From the NCBI GenBank assembly GCA_019239815.1, contig JAFAZL010000863.1, forward strand, positions 1 to 7,640: a DNA stretch of 7,640 bases, written 5' to 3'. The notes under the pieces were generated by a model. It made no database searches and was not told the origin of the DNA. It saw only the letters and a program-made list of their open reading frames with translations. Origin of the DNA: Acidobacteriota bacterium (GTDB lineage Bacteria > Acidobacteriota > Terriglobia > Acidoferrales > UBA7541). A program made the translations under genes and the position numbers. Shown here in pieces: positions 1 through 5,692 of the stretch. Every line of letters begins with the position of its first letter. Positions within the stretch are counted from its first letter, which is position 1.

Positions 1-72
1 ATCCTTTCGAATTATTGAACCACTTTACCGTTCCTCGCACCGAGATTCCCCTCCCGTGAAAGACAAACGCAG

Positions 73-133
73 ATTTAAATACCTAACGGACTGCGGCCAA
101 GCACACAAAGTGCGCGGCCCTCGGAATTTAAAT
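73..133. repeat. Long imperfect inverted repeat (nested stem)
   Basis: The outer arms are ATTTAAATACC (73-83) and GGAATTTAAAT (123-133), which pair except for one A/A mismatch. Inside, GGCC (95-98) pairs with GGCC (116-119), and GCAC (101-104) pairs with GTGC (110-113) around the loop ACAAA. The two inner stems are separated by a 2x2 internal loop. Between outer and inner stems are larger unpaired stretches, so stability is uncertain. ATTTAAAT is itself a palindrome, so each arm could also act as a separate site. No T-run follows on either strand, which argues against a classical terminator. Function unknown. Confidence 0.4.
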
Positions 134-219
134 GCCGCGGAGTCTAAGCAGAAAACAACCACCAGTCAAGGGAACAAAGACGCCGGTTGGTAAAACAAGC
201 ATGTCATTTTTCCCAGTAT

Positions 220-230
220 TAAACGGTTTA
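220..230. promoter_or_regulatory. Short perfect palindrome, possible operator
   Basis: TAAAC-G-GTTTA is a perfect 5-bp inverted repeat around a single central base. Its size and A/T flanks resemble a regulator half-site pair, but no promoter or gene can be tied to it in this window. A chance occurrence is quite possible. Confidence 0.2.
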
Positions 231-252
231 GATAAGAGCCGCGCGAATTGAT

Positions 253-268
253 GGCTTCGCGGGAAGCC
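253..268. repeat. Compact hairpin, 6-bp stem and 4-nt loop
   Basis: GGCTTC (253-258), loop GCGG, then GAAGCC (263-268) form a perfect stem. On the minus strand it lies about 210 bases past the stop of the membrane SpdSyn-like gene. The bases that follow it there are ATCAATTCG and not a T-run, so it is a poor intrinsic terminator. Part of it can instead pair upstream, CCGCG (239-243) with CGCGG (258-262), giving two mutually exclusive folds. Confidence 0.35.
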
Positions 269-479
269 CGGAAAATAATTCAAGAAAAGTTAGTCGAATT
301 CTGTCGCATTCTGCTTGGAGAAATCGCATTTTTTACGTTCCTATGAAAGTGCGCTATATCTTCGTGATTTCGCGATGGAGGAAAAGGTTGGTTGGGAAAC
401 CGAGAACACAATCGAAGCTGTTTGACACATCGTTTCGAACGGCCCAAAAGCGATATCACGATCCAGTTGTTCTGAAAAT

Positions 480-2588
480 TCAGCCGGCTCCCTTGTTTAG
501 GAACTTTAGAGGCCGCAAAATCTGGAACAGGTTGTTGTAGTCATCCGTCCAGACTCGTAATTCGCGCGGCATGTCGATCGAGTCCTGCAGGGTCGTTTCG
601 TCGAGCTTCAGTAAGAAATCCTGATTATGCGTCAGAAGCATCCAGTCGGCGGCGTCGACGAGCTTTCGCTGATCGTCGATATTTGAAATTAAACGCGACT
701 CGCACCCCGCGTCGTCCGCTAGCAGCTTCACGATGGGATTTAGATCGAGGTACGTATTCGACGTGTGGATCGCGAGAATTCCATCGGACTTGAGCCTTCG
801 AAGATACAGCGCGACGGCTTCGCGTGTGAGCAGATGTACCGGAATCGCGTCGCCTGAGAAAGCGTCGATCACAAGCACGTCGAAGTGCTCGGCATCGTCG
901 GCTTCCAGAGAAAGCCGCGCGTCGCCTATCCGGATTGCGAGGTCGACACCATTTGTACGGGCGTTCTGGAGATAAGAGAACTGGTTGTTCGCAATTTGCA
1001 CGATCAGCGGATTGATCTCGTAATAGCGCAGTACGTCGCCGCGTCGGGAGTACGCTGCGATCGTTCCTGAGCCGAGCCCAACAACCCCGATGTGCCGGGG
1101 ATACTGACCCAAGAAGTCGAGCGCAAGCCCGACTCCCGAATTCCTCGCGTAATACGTCGTCGGATCGGCGCTCTTAGGGGAATCGATATACTGCGCTCCG
1201 TGCTCGATCATTCCGTGATACAGCGTGCGATACGGGCGCTTGAGCCAGTCCTGATGCAATTGCACACGCAACCCGCCATAAAAATTCCGCACTACGAGAA
1301 TGGAATTCTTTTCGTAGGCGTGGACGTGATACGCAAGCACCGCCACAAGCGCTGCAGTTCCGACCGTCCAAAATGCGCGGGAAGTCCAGCCCGTGTCCCA
1401 TAGCACCGCGGCCGCGACCAGTGCCGTAAAGCACAACGCCAGCGGAAATTCATACGTCGCCGCGAATAACAGCGGAGCAATCAACCCGACCAAGACCGCT
1501 CCGAGCGCGCCTCCGGCTGCAACAACGAGATAGAACGTGGTCAGTTGCTCCGGGGCTGGTCGAAGCCGTGCCAGTTCGCCGTGACAGAACAGGCAGCACA
1601 CAAATAACCCCAGGCAGAACAATGGCACTGCGACCTGCACCGATTCCGTGAACGACGGATCGTAAATCGCATATCCAAGGCTCGCGAGCATCACGCCGAT
1701 GATCCGGACCATTAGCCATCGCGAATACAAACTTCGACGCGCGAATGCCATCGTGAACGTTAGGAGATACAAGGCGAGCGGCAAGACCCACAGGAGCGGA
1801 ACCGGAGCGACGTCTTCGGTGAGGTGGTTCGTAGTGGCCAGCAATAAGACCGAGCCGCAAGCAGATAAGGCAAGCCACAGGATCCAAACACGTGACGGCA
1901 ACGACTCCGGCTTGCTGGAAGCATCGTGAACGTCAGCAACAGCATCCACTTGCACCTCGCGAGGTACCGTCGACTCGAAGCCTGTCTCCTCTCGCCTCGA
2001 CATCCAACCCGTGACTGAACACACCGCCACAAACACTGCATACAGCGTCGACCACAACTGTGCCTGCCGATGTGAAGATATGCGCGGCTCAATCAAGAAT
2101 GGGAAGCTCAACAGCGCAACGAAAGAAGCGAAATTCGAAATCGCAAACAGGTGATACGGCGCAGCATCCATCCGCGACTTCCAGGCTTGAACCAGGGGGC
2201 TTGTCGCGCTGAGCAAGACAAATGGGAGGCCAATCGATGCCGTCAGCAAAACTAAGATGTGAAACGCCGGATGATACGAACTGATTGAATTTAGCACCGC
2301 GTGCGGTGCGACCGGCAAAAGCCCGAGACTAACAACCAGCAGCGCTATGTGCGTTGAAGTTTGCGTCGCCGCGCTTAGGCGGCGGCTCAAAACATCGGCG
2401 TAGTAGTAGCCCAACAGCAGCGCCGATTGAAAGAACACGAGACAGGTCGACCACACCGCTGCCGACCCGCCGAATCGCGGAAGAATCATCTTCGCGAACA
2501 GCGGCTCGAGGAGAAACAGCAAGAACGCGCCGAGAGCAACTGTGAGGGAATAGAGCAGTCGAACGAATCGGGTCGAGCGCAGGGTCAC
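480..2588 (-). CDS. Membrane protein with C-terminal spermidine-synthase-like domain (fused MFS/SpdSyn type)
   Basis: A 702-residue protein. Roughly residues 10-420 are strongly hydrophobic, with about twelve or thirteen probable membrane helices (for example about 12-33, 44-62, 80-100, 109-130, 146-166, 233-252, 262-282, 352-375). Residues 430-695 form a cytosol-type Rossmann domain of the spermidine synthase/methyltransferase fold: GVVGLGSGT at 501-509 (nucleotide-binding glycine loop), YYEINP at 522-527 (acidic residue E524 expected to hold the ribose), GDAR at 555-558, DAFSGDAIP at 575-583 and WTDDYNNLF at 680-688. This order is that of the fused MFS/spermidine synthase family. Compared with true spermidine synthases, both key aspartates are missing: GGGDG is GLGSG (S507), and the second Asp of DSxDP aligns with S578. 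Polyamine synthesis is therefore doubtful and the substrate unknown. The GTG start (2586-2588) overlaps the TGA of the Nudix gene by four bases and has no clear ribosome binding site, so translation is probably coupled. Confidence 0.85.
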   Translation of the reverse strand: MTLRSTRFVRLLYSLTVALGAFLLFLLEPLFAKMILPRFGGSAAVWSTCLVFFQSALLLGYYYADVLSRRLSAATQTSTHIALLVVSLGLLPVAPHAVLNSISSYHPAFHILVLLTASIGLPFVLLSATSPLVQAWKSRMDAAPYHLFAISNFASFVALLSFPFLIEPRISSHRQAQLWSTLYAVFVAVCSVTGWMSRREETGFESTVPREVQVDAVADVHDASSKPESLPSRVWILWLALSACGSVLLLATTNHLTEDVAPVPLLWVLPLALYLLTFTMAFARRSLYSRWLMVRIIGVMLASLGYAIYDPSFTESVQVAVPLFCLGLFVCCLFCHGELARLRPAPEQLTTFYLVVAAGGALGAVLVGLIAPLLFAATYEFPLALCFTALVAAAVLWDTGWTSRAFWTVGTAALVAVLAYHVHAYEKNSILVVRNFYGGLRVQLHQDWLKRPYRTLYHGMIEHGAQYIDSPKSADPTTYYARNSGVGLALDFLGQYPRHIGVVGLGSGTIAAYSRRGDVLRYYEINPLIVQIANNQFSYLQNARTNGVDLAIRIGDARLSLEADDAEHFDVLVIDAFSGDAIPVHLLTREAVALYLRRLKSDGILAIHTSNTYLDLNPIVKLLADDAGCESRLISNIDDQRKLVDAADWMLLTHNQDFLLKLDETTLQDSIDMPRELRVWTDDYNNLFQILRPLKFLNKGAG

Positions 2589-3163
2589 ACCATGAATCGA
2601 AAATAGAAAAGCAAACTCGAGATAGTCTTTGCGTCGCGCAGCGTTCCGTCCCGAAGCATCTTCTCCAGTCCCGCGCGAGTAAACGCCTTCGTCTCAATCT
2701 TCTCGTCCTCCTCGGGCTCGGCAACACCCTCGGTCACGCCTTCCGCGAGCAGCACAAACATCCGCTCTTCCAAAAACCCAGGGCTCGGCCAGAAATCAAG
2801 GAACTGGCGCATTTTCTTGGCACGCAGCCCAGTCTCTTCGATCAACTCCCGCGACGCCGCCTGTTTCACGTTCTCGCCTTCATCGATCCGCCCCGCGACC
2901 AATTCCCACAGATACTGCCGCGCCGCATACCGATACTGCCGAATCAAAACAATCTTCCCGTCGTTGAGCACCGGCATTACCACCACCGAGCCCGAATGCG
3001 CGATCACGTCGCGCGTCGCCTTCACGCCGAAAGGCTCGACCACTTCATCTCGCTTCACCGAAAAGACTTTCCCCTTGAATACAATCTTGCTGCTAACAAC
3101 CTTAGCCGAAGCGGATTTCGCCTCTACCTTGCGCACCGCCCGCTTCGCTTTCTTCGCAGCCAT
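2585..3163 (-). CDS. Nudix hydrolase, ADP-ribose pyrophosphatase type
   Basis: A 192-residue protein with a complete Nudix box, G-x5-E-x7-RE-x2-EE-x-GL, at residues 91-113 (G91, E97, R105, E106, E109, E110, G112). These acidic residues bind the catalytic metal ions in this family. The preceding RQYR (75-78) and WELVAGRIDEG (86-96), and the following SPGFLEE (127-133), are typical of ADP-ribose pyrophosphatases, which split ADP-ribose to AMP and ribose 5-phosphate. Substrate choice within Nudix enzymes is hard to read from sequence, so other nucleoside diphosphate sugars remain possible. The first 20-25 residues are a Lys/Ala-rich extension before the usual family start (SSKIVFKGKVFSV). The ATG at 3161-3163 is preceded by GAGGG at only three bases. 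The gene is first of a minus-strand pair; its stop TGA overlaps the next gene's GTG. Confidence 0.93.
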   Translation of the reverse strand: MAAKKAKRAVRKVEAKSASAKVVSSKIVFKGKVFSVKRDEVVEPFGVKATRDVIAHSGSVVVMPVLNDGKIVLIRQYRYAARQYLWELVAGRIDEGENVKQAASRELIEETGLRAKKMRQFLDFWPSPGFLEERMFVLLAEGVTEGVAEPEEDEKIETKAFTRAGLEKMLRDGTLRDAKTISSLLFYFRFMV

Positions 3164-3191
3164 AATCCCTCAGTCGATGTTGTTCGCTGCA

Positions 3192-3219
3192 ATCTTAGCA
3201 GCGGTCTCAAAGCTCACAA
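3192..3219 (-). promoter_or_regulatory. Candidate promoter of the Nudix operon
   Basis: On the minus strand, TTGTGA (3214-3219) and TAAGAT (3192-3197) are separated by 16 bases. The -10 box is preceded by TGC, giving an extended -10 (TGn). Each box matches the sigma70 consensus at four of six positions. Transcription would start near 3185, about 20 bases before the Nudix ATG. Read by eye only. Confidence 0.4.
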
Positions 3220-3261
3220 AGCCGACCAGCATCACGCGACGCCGCACCCATCGCGATGCGA

Positions 3262-3290
3262 TTGCCGTCCGCTCCGGCGCCACCTATACT
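3262..3290 (+). promoter_or_regulatory. Candidate sigma70 promoter of the response regulator
   Basis: TTGCCG (3262-3267) and TATACT (3285-3290) are separated by exactly 17 bases, matching TTGACA and TATAAT at four and five of six positions. The start site would fall near 3295-3297, only about 8-10 bases before the ATG at 3305, so the mRNA would be nearly leaderless. This agrees with the poor ribosome binding site there: AGGGG at 3299-3303, one base from the ATG. Confidence 0.5.
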
Positions 3291-3304
3291 CAAGACACAG
3301 GGGC

Positions 3305-4084
3305 ATGTCCATTAACACGATCATTGTCGACGACGAAAAGCCGGCTCGCGACGAGCTCGCTTACCTGCTCAAAGCCTTTCCCGAGATCAACATCATTGGC
3401 CAGGGCAAGAACGGCGTGGACGCCGTCAACCTCATCAAAGAACATTCGCCCGACCTCGTTTTCCTCGACGTCCAGATGCCCGGCCTCGACGGCTTCGGTG
3501 TTCTCCGTAAACTTGTCGAGCGGAAGATGAAAGTGCCTCACGTCGTCTTCGCCACGGCTTTCGACCACTACGCAGTTCAAGCGTTCGATGTAAACGCCGT
3601 CGATTACGTGCTCAAGCCATTCGACAAAGCCCGCATCGCCAAGGCGATCCAGCGTGCGCGCAAAGTCATGGAGACCCAAACCAGCACTACCGAGCGCCTC
3701 GAACAGCTCGTCAGCCAGTTGAACGGCAACACGAAGCAAAGCATCCAGCCAGCGAAAATTCTTGTGAAGTCCGGCCAACGCCTCCTGCTCGTCGCCGCCG
3801 AAGACCTCATCTTCGCTTCAATCGACGATGGACTTATCTCCATCGTCGGCCGCGACGTAGAAGGCACATCCAACTACCGCACGCTTGAAGAACTCCACGC
3901 CGCGCTCGACTCCGAAACCTTCTGGCGGCCGCATCGCTCGCATCTGGTCAACATCCATCACATCAAGGAAGTCGTACCCTGGTTCAAATCCAGCTATATG
4001 CTCAAGATGGACGACAAGAAGCAAAGCGAGATCCCAGTAAGTCGCGTCCAGACGAAGCGCCTCCGCGAACTATTCAAGCTCTAG
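3305..4084 (+). CDS. LytTR-family two-component response regulator
   Basis: A 259-residue protein with an N-terminal receiver domain (about 3-120) and a C-terminal LytTR DNA-binding domain (about 150-257). The receiver has the acidic pair D9/D10, phospho-acceptor D55 in LVFLDVQMPG, T84 and K104 in the YVLKPF motif, so it should be phosphorylatable. The LytTR domain shows FWRPHRSHLVN (207-217 or so) and IPVSR (243-247), both characteristic of the fold. A linker with a helix around 120-140 joins them. Such regulators usually answer to membrane-bound LytS-type histidine kinases, but none is encoded here, so the kinase is elsewhere. The frame is open further upstream, but the start at 3305 gives the normal receiver N-terminus (MSINTIIVDDE) and the upstream part is antisense to the Nudix gene. 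The small membrane protein gene begins 15 bases downstream. Confidence 0.93.
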   Translation: MSINTIIVDDEKPARDELAYLLKAFPEINIIGQGKNGVDAVNLIKEHSPDLVFLDVQMPGLDGFGVLRKLVERKMKVPHVVFATAFDHYAVQAFDVNAVDYVLKPFDKARIAKAIQRARKVMETQTSTTERLEQLVSQLNGNTKQSIQPAKILVKSGQRLLLVAAEDLIFASIDDGLISIVGRDVEGTSNYRTLEELHAALDSETFWRPHRSHLVNIHHIKEVVPWFKSSYMLKMDDKKQSEIPVSRVQTKRLRELFKL

Positions 4085-4099
4085 CGGCGTCAGAACTTC

Positions 4100-4336
4100 A
4101 TGCCTCAAGCGCCCGACGCTCAGCGGGACCCTCCCCGCGAGAGCAAATTCCCGGCGATCCTCCGCGCGCTCGGTATCGCGGCGCTCGTTCTCATCCTCTG
4201 GTCTGCAGACAGAGTCGCCGTTGGCCGTCTTCCTGAAGGCTCCGCGTGGCGCTATGTGATCGGTGCCATCATCATTTCGGTTGGCCTCGCGACCGTCATC
4301 ACCATCACCGACCGCCTCAACAACAAAAGCTCATAG
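4100..4336 (+). CDS. Small two-helix membrane protein, unknown function
   Basis: A 78-residue protein that I do not recognise. After a polar, Pro/Arg-rich N-terminus (1-16) there are two hydrophobic stretches that look like membrane helices, about 18-34 and 52-70. They are joined by a short loop containing charged residues (D37, R38, R43, E46, R51), and the tail is short and polar. Helical hairpin topology with both ends on the same side is likely. The start lies 15 bases after the regulator's stop with no clear ribosome binding site, so co-transcription is likely. The order suggests, without proving, a link to the regulator. Its codon use resembles the neighbours, which supports a real gene. 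Confidence 0.6.
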   Translation: MPQAPDAQRDPPRESKFPAILRALGIAALVLILWSADRVAVGRLPEGSAWRYVIGAIIISVGLATVITITDRLNNKSS

Positions 4337-4388
4337 ATCCGCGCGCCGCACTCGCCGAAAAAATCCACACCAGCAAAACATTCGCTCG

Positions 4389-4416
4389 TTGGGAACCTTC
4401 CGCCTCGTGGTAGCAT
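4389..4416 (+). promoter_or_regulatory. Candidate promoter of the acyl-CoA dehydrogenase
   Basis: TTGGGA (4389-4394) and TAGCAT (4411-4416) are 16 bases apart. TGG directly before the -10 box gives an extended -10 (TGn). Each box matches consensus at four of six positions. The start would be near 4423, leaving a leader of about 14 bases without a Shine-Dalgarno sequence before the ATG at 4437. No convincing terminator for the upstream pair was seen between 4337 and 4388. Confidence 0.4.
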
Positions 4417-4436
4417 CGTTCGTACCCAAACAAACG

Positions 4437-5591
4437 ATGGATTTTTCCCTCAACGACCATCAAAAACTGATTCGCGACACCGTCCGCCAGTTCATGGAAA
4501 ACGAAGTGCGGCCCTCGGTGAAACAGAGAGATCGCGAAGGTCGATTCGCCGCCGCTGAAATCCAAAAACTCGCCGAACTTGGCTGCTGCGGCATGCTCAT
4601 GCCCGAAGAATGGGGCGGCCCGGGTCTCGACGCGGTTTCCTATGTCCTGATGATCGAAGAAGTTGCGCGCATCGACGCCGCGATGGCCACGTCGCTCAGC
4701 GTCACAAACTCCGCCGTGCAGGTTCCGCTGCTCAATTTCGGCTCCGACTCACAGAAAAAAAAGTACTTACATCGCCTCGCGACGGGAGAAATCCTCGGCT
4801 CGTTCTGCCTTACCGAGCCGCAAGCAGGGTCCGACGCCGCCGGACTTCAGGCTCGCGCGACGCGCCCGGCAAGCGCCGCAGCCGACGTACCCTATGTCAT
4901 TAACGGCACGAAAACCTGGGTCTCCAACGGCAGCGTCGCTGATGTCTTCATCGTCTTCGCAAAGACCGACCCCGACGCCGGCGGGAATGGAATCAGCGCT
5001 TTTCTCGTCGAGCCCGGATTCAAAGGCTTCCGCATCGGCCGCCACGAAGAAAAAATGGGCCAGCACTCCTCGCCGTCCGTCGAAATCGTTCTCAACGATT
5101 GCGAAGTCCCCGTCGAAAATCGCGTGGGCGAAGAAGGCCAAGGACTCAAGATCGCTCTCAGCGCACTCGACAACGGCCGCATCGGCATCGCCGCGCAAGC
5201 CGTCGGCGTCGCGCAAGGCGCGCTCGAAGCCGCTGCAGCCTTCGCTAAACAGCGCCGCGCCTTCGGCAAAAACATCGCCGAGTTTCAGGCCATCCAGTGG
5301 ATGCTCGCCGACATGCAAACCGAAATCGAAGCCGCGCGCGGGCTCGTGCTTCACGCTGCGTGGCTGAAAGATTCTGGCAGTCGCATGGGAAGCGCCGCAT
5401 CCAAAGCGAAACTATACGCCACCGAGATGGCCAATCGCGTCGCCGCCAAAGCTGTGCAGATTCACGGCAGCGTCGGCTATTCGCGCGAGACCGACGTCGA
5501 GCGCCTTTATCGCGACGCTCGGGTCATGACGATTTACGAAGGCACGAGCGAGATTCAGCGCGTGATCATCGCTCGCGAGTTAGGTTTGTGA
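4437..5591 (+). CDS. Acyl-CoA dehydrogenase, short/branched-chain type
   Basis: A 384-residue FAD flavoenzyme of the normal length for the family. It oxidises acyl-CoA to trans-2-enoyl-CoA and passes electrons to electron-transfer flavoprotein. The N-terminal helical domain (about 1-115) is followed by a beta domain with signature one, CLTEPQAGSDAAG (124-136), and a C-terminal helical domain with signature two starting QIHGSVGY (341-348) and running to D360. The catalytic base is E368 in IYEGTSEIQ, the position used by short- and medium-chain and butyryl-CoA dehydrogenases. RRAFGK (273-278) is the usual FAD/dimer-contact segment. A small Ala-rich insertion sits near 143-150. The start MDFSLNDHQKLIRD is the standard family N-terminus. 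The frame is open back to 4263, but that part overlaps the previous gene and adds nothing family-like. Chain length preference cannot be read from sequence. No ETF or thiolase gene is nearby. Confidence 0.95.
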   Translation: MDFSLNDHQKLIRDTVRQFMENEVRPSVKQRDREGRFAAAEIQKLAELGCCGMLMPEEWGGPGLDAVSYVLMIEEVARIDAAMATSLSVTNSAVQVPLLNFGSDSQKKKYLHRLATGEILGSFCLTEPQAGSDAAGLQARATRPASAAADVPYVINGTKTWVSNGSVADVFIVFAKTDPDAGGNGISAFLVEPGFKGFRIGRHEEKMGQHSSPSVEIVLNDCEVPVENRVGEEGQGLKIALSALDNGRIGIAAQAVGVAQGALEAAAAFAKQRRAFGKNIAEFQAIQWMLADMQTEIEAARGLVLHAAWLKDSGSRMGSAASKAKLYATEMANRVAAKAVQIHGSVGYSRETDVERLYRDARVMTIYEGTSEIQRVIIARELGL

Positions 5592-5612
5592 AGAAATAGA
5601 AACCTGTTTGTC

Positions 5613-5643
5613 ATCCTGAGGCGGTCCGCAGCCGCCGAAGGAT
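5613..5643. repeat. REP-like hairpin with tandem G-A mismatches
   Basis: ATCCT (5613-5617), GA, GGCGG (5620-5624), loop TCCGCAG, CCGCC (5632-5636), GA, AGGAT (5639-5643). Two perfect 5-bp stems are separated by a symmetric GA/GA internal loop, a pair type known to stack stably. It fills the gap between the acyl-CoA dehydrogenase and trpS. No T-run follows, so it is more likely a dispersed palindromic repeat that protects mRNA ends or punctuates transcripts than an intrinsic terminator. Elements beginning GTCATCCTGAG and ending GAAGGATC are, from memory, frequent in acidobacterial genomes. Only one copy is in this window. Confidence 0.6.
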
Positions 5644-5680
5644 CTCAATCGATCAAGCGCGTAAGAGCAAGCCGATAGAA

Positions 5681-5692
5681 GAGGAGCAATTG
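5681..5692 (+). promoter_or_regulatory. Ribosome binding site fixing a TTG start for trpS
   Basis: GAGGAG (5681-5686) is followed after three bases (CAA) by TTG (5690-5692). No ATG or GTG lies in frame between here and the conserved RVISGMRPTG segment except the Met inside that segment itself. A start there would remove the first strand of the nucleotide-binding fold. TTG is therefore the likely start despite the slightly short spacing. Confidence 0.65.

Larger units (their letters stand above)
1..479. other. Gene-free, A/T-richer region with inverted repeats
   Basis: No open frame here looks like a real gene. Frame 2 is open from the left edge to a TAA at 188-190 (62 codons), but the translation resembles no family I know and lacks the strong third-position GC preference of the other genes. 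A 65-codon ATG frame starts at 343, but it has no ribosome binding site and runs antisense into the end of the membrane protein gene. The region holds a long imperfect inverted repeat (73-133), a short perfect palindrome (220-230) and a compact hairpin (253-268), listed separately. It lies downstream of the minus-strand operon, so it may hold that operon's 3' untranslated region and the regulatory region of a gene beyond the left edge. Confidence 0.6.
3164..3304. promoter_or_regulatory. Divergent intergenic region
   Basis: This 141-base gap separates the start of the minus-strand Nudix operon from the plus-strand response regulator. It contains one candidate promoter for each direction. I see no LytTR-type direct repeat pair in it that would suggest autoregulation. 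Confidence 0.6.

Noticed and set aside
2..190. Frame open from the left edge to a TAA, possible gene end
   Set aside because: The 62-codon translation is unlike any family I know, codon use differs from the real genes, and it runs through the long inverted repeat.
422..427. Perfect TTGACA -35 box
   Set aside because: No acceptable -10 box lies 15-19 bases downstream, and it would only transcribe antisense to the minus-strand gene.
343..540. Plus-strand 65-codon reading frame
   Set aside because: No ribosome binding site, no recognisable family, very basic random-looking composition, and it runs antisense into the end of the membrane SpdSyn-like gene.
2996..3304. N-terminal extension of the response regulator
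   Set aside because: The extra 103 residues are antisense to the Nudix gene and precede a normal receiver-domain start; the promoter at 3262-3290 lies inside this stretch.
2817..3530. 237-codon plus-strand frame across the Nudix gene and the regulator start
   Set aside because: Low-complexity Thr/Ser/Arg translation, overlapping two well-supported genes.
4263..4436. N-terminal extension of the acyl-CoA dehydrogenase
   Set aside because: It overlaps the small membrane protein gene in another frame, has a low-complexity Ser/Arg composition and precedes the standard family N-terminus.
4663..5367. Long 234-codon frame inside the acyl-CoA dehydrogenase
   Set aside because: A shadow of strong third-position GC bias: Ser/Arg/Ala/Pro-rich, no domain, fully overlapped by an unmistakable gene.
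5608..5613. TTGTCA as a -35 box for trpS
   Set aside because: The position for a -10 box falls in the GC-rich hairpin, with no TATAAT-like sequence at the right distance.
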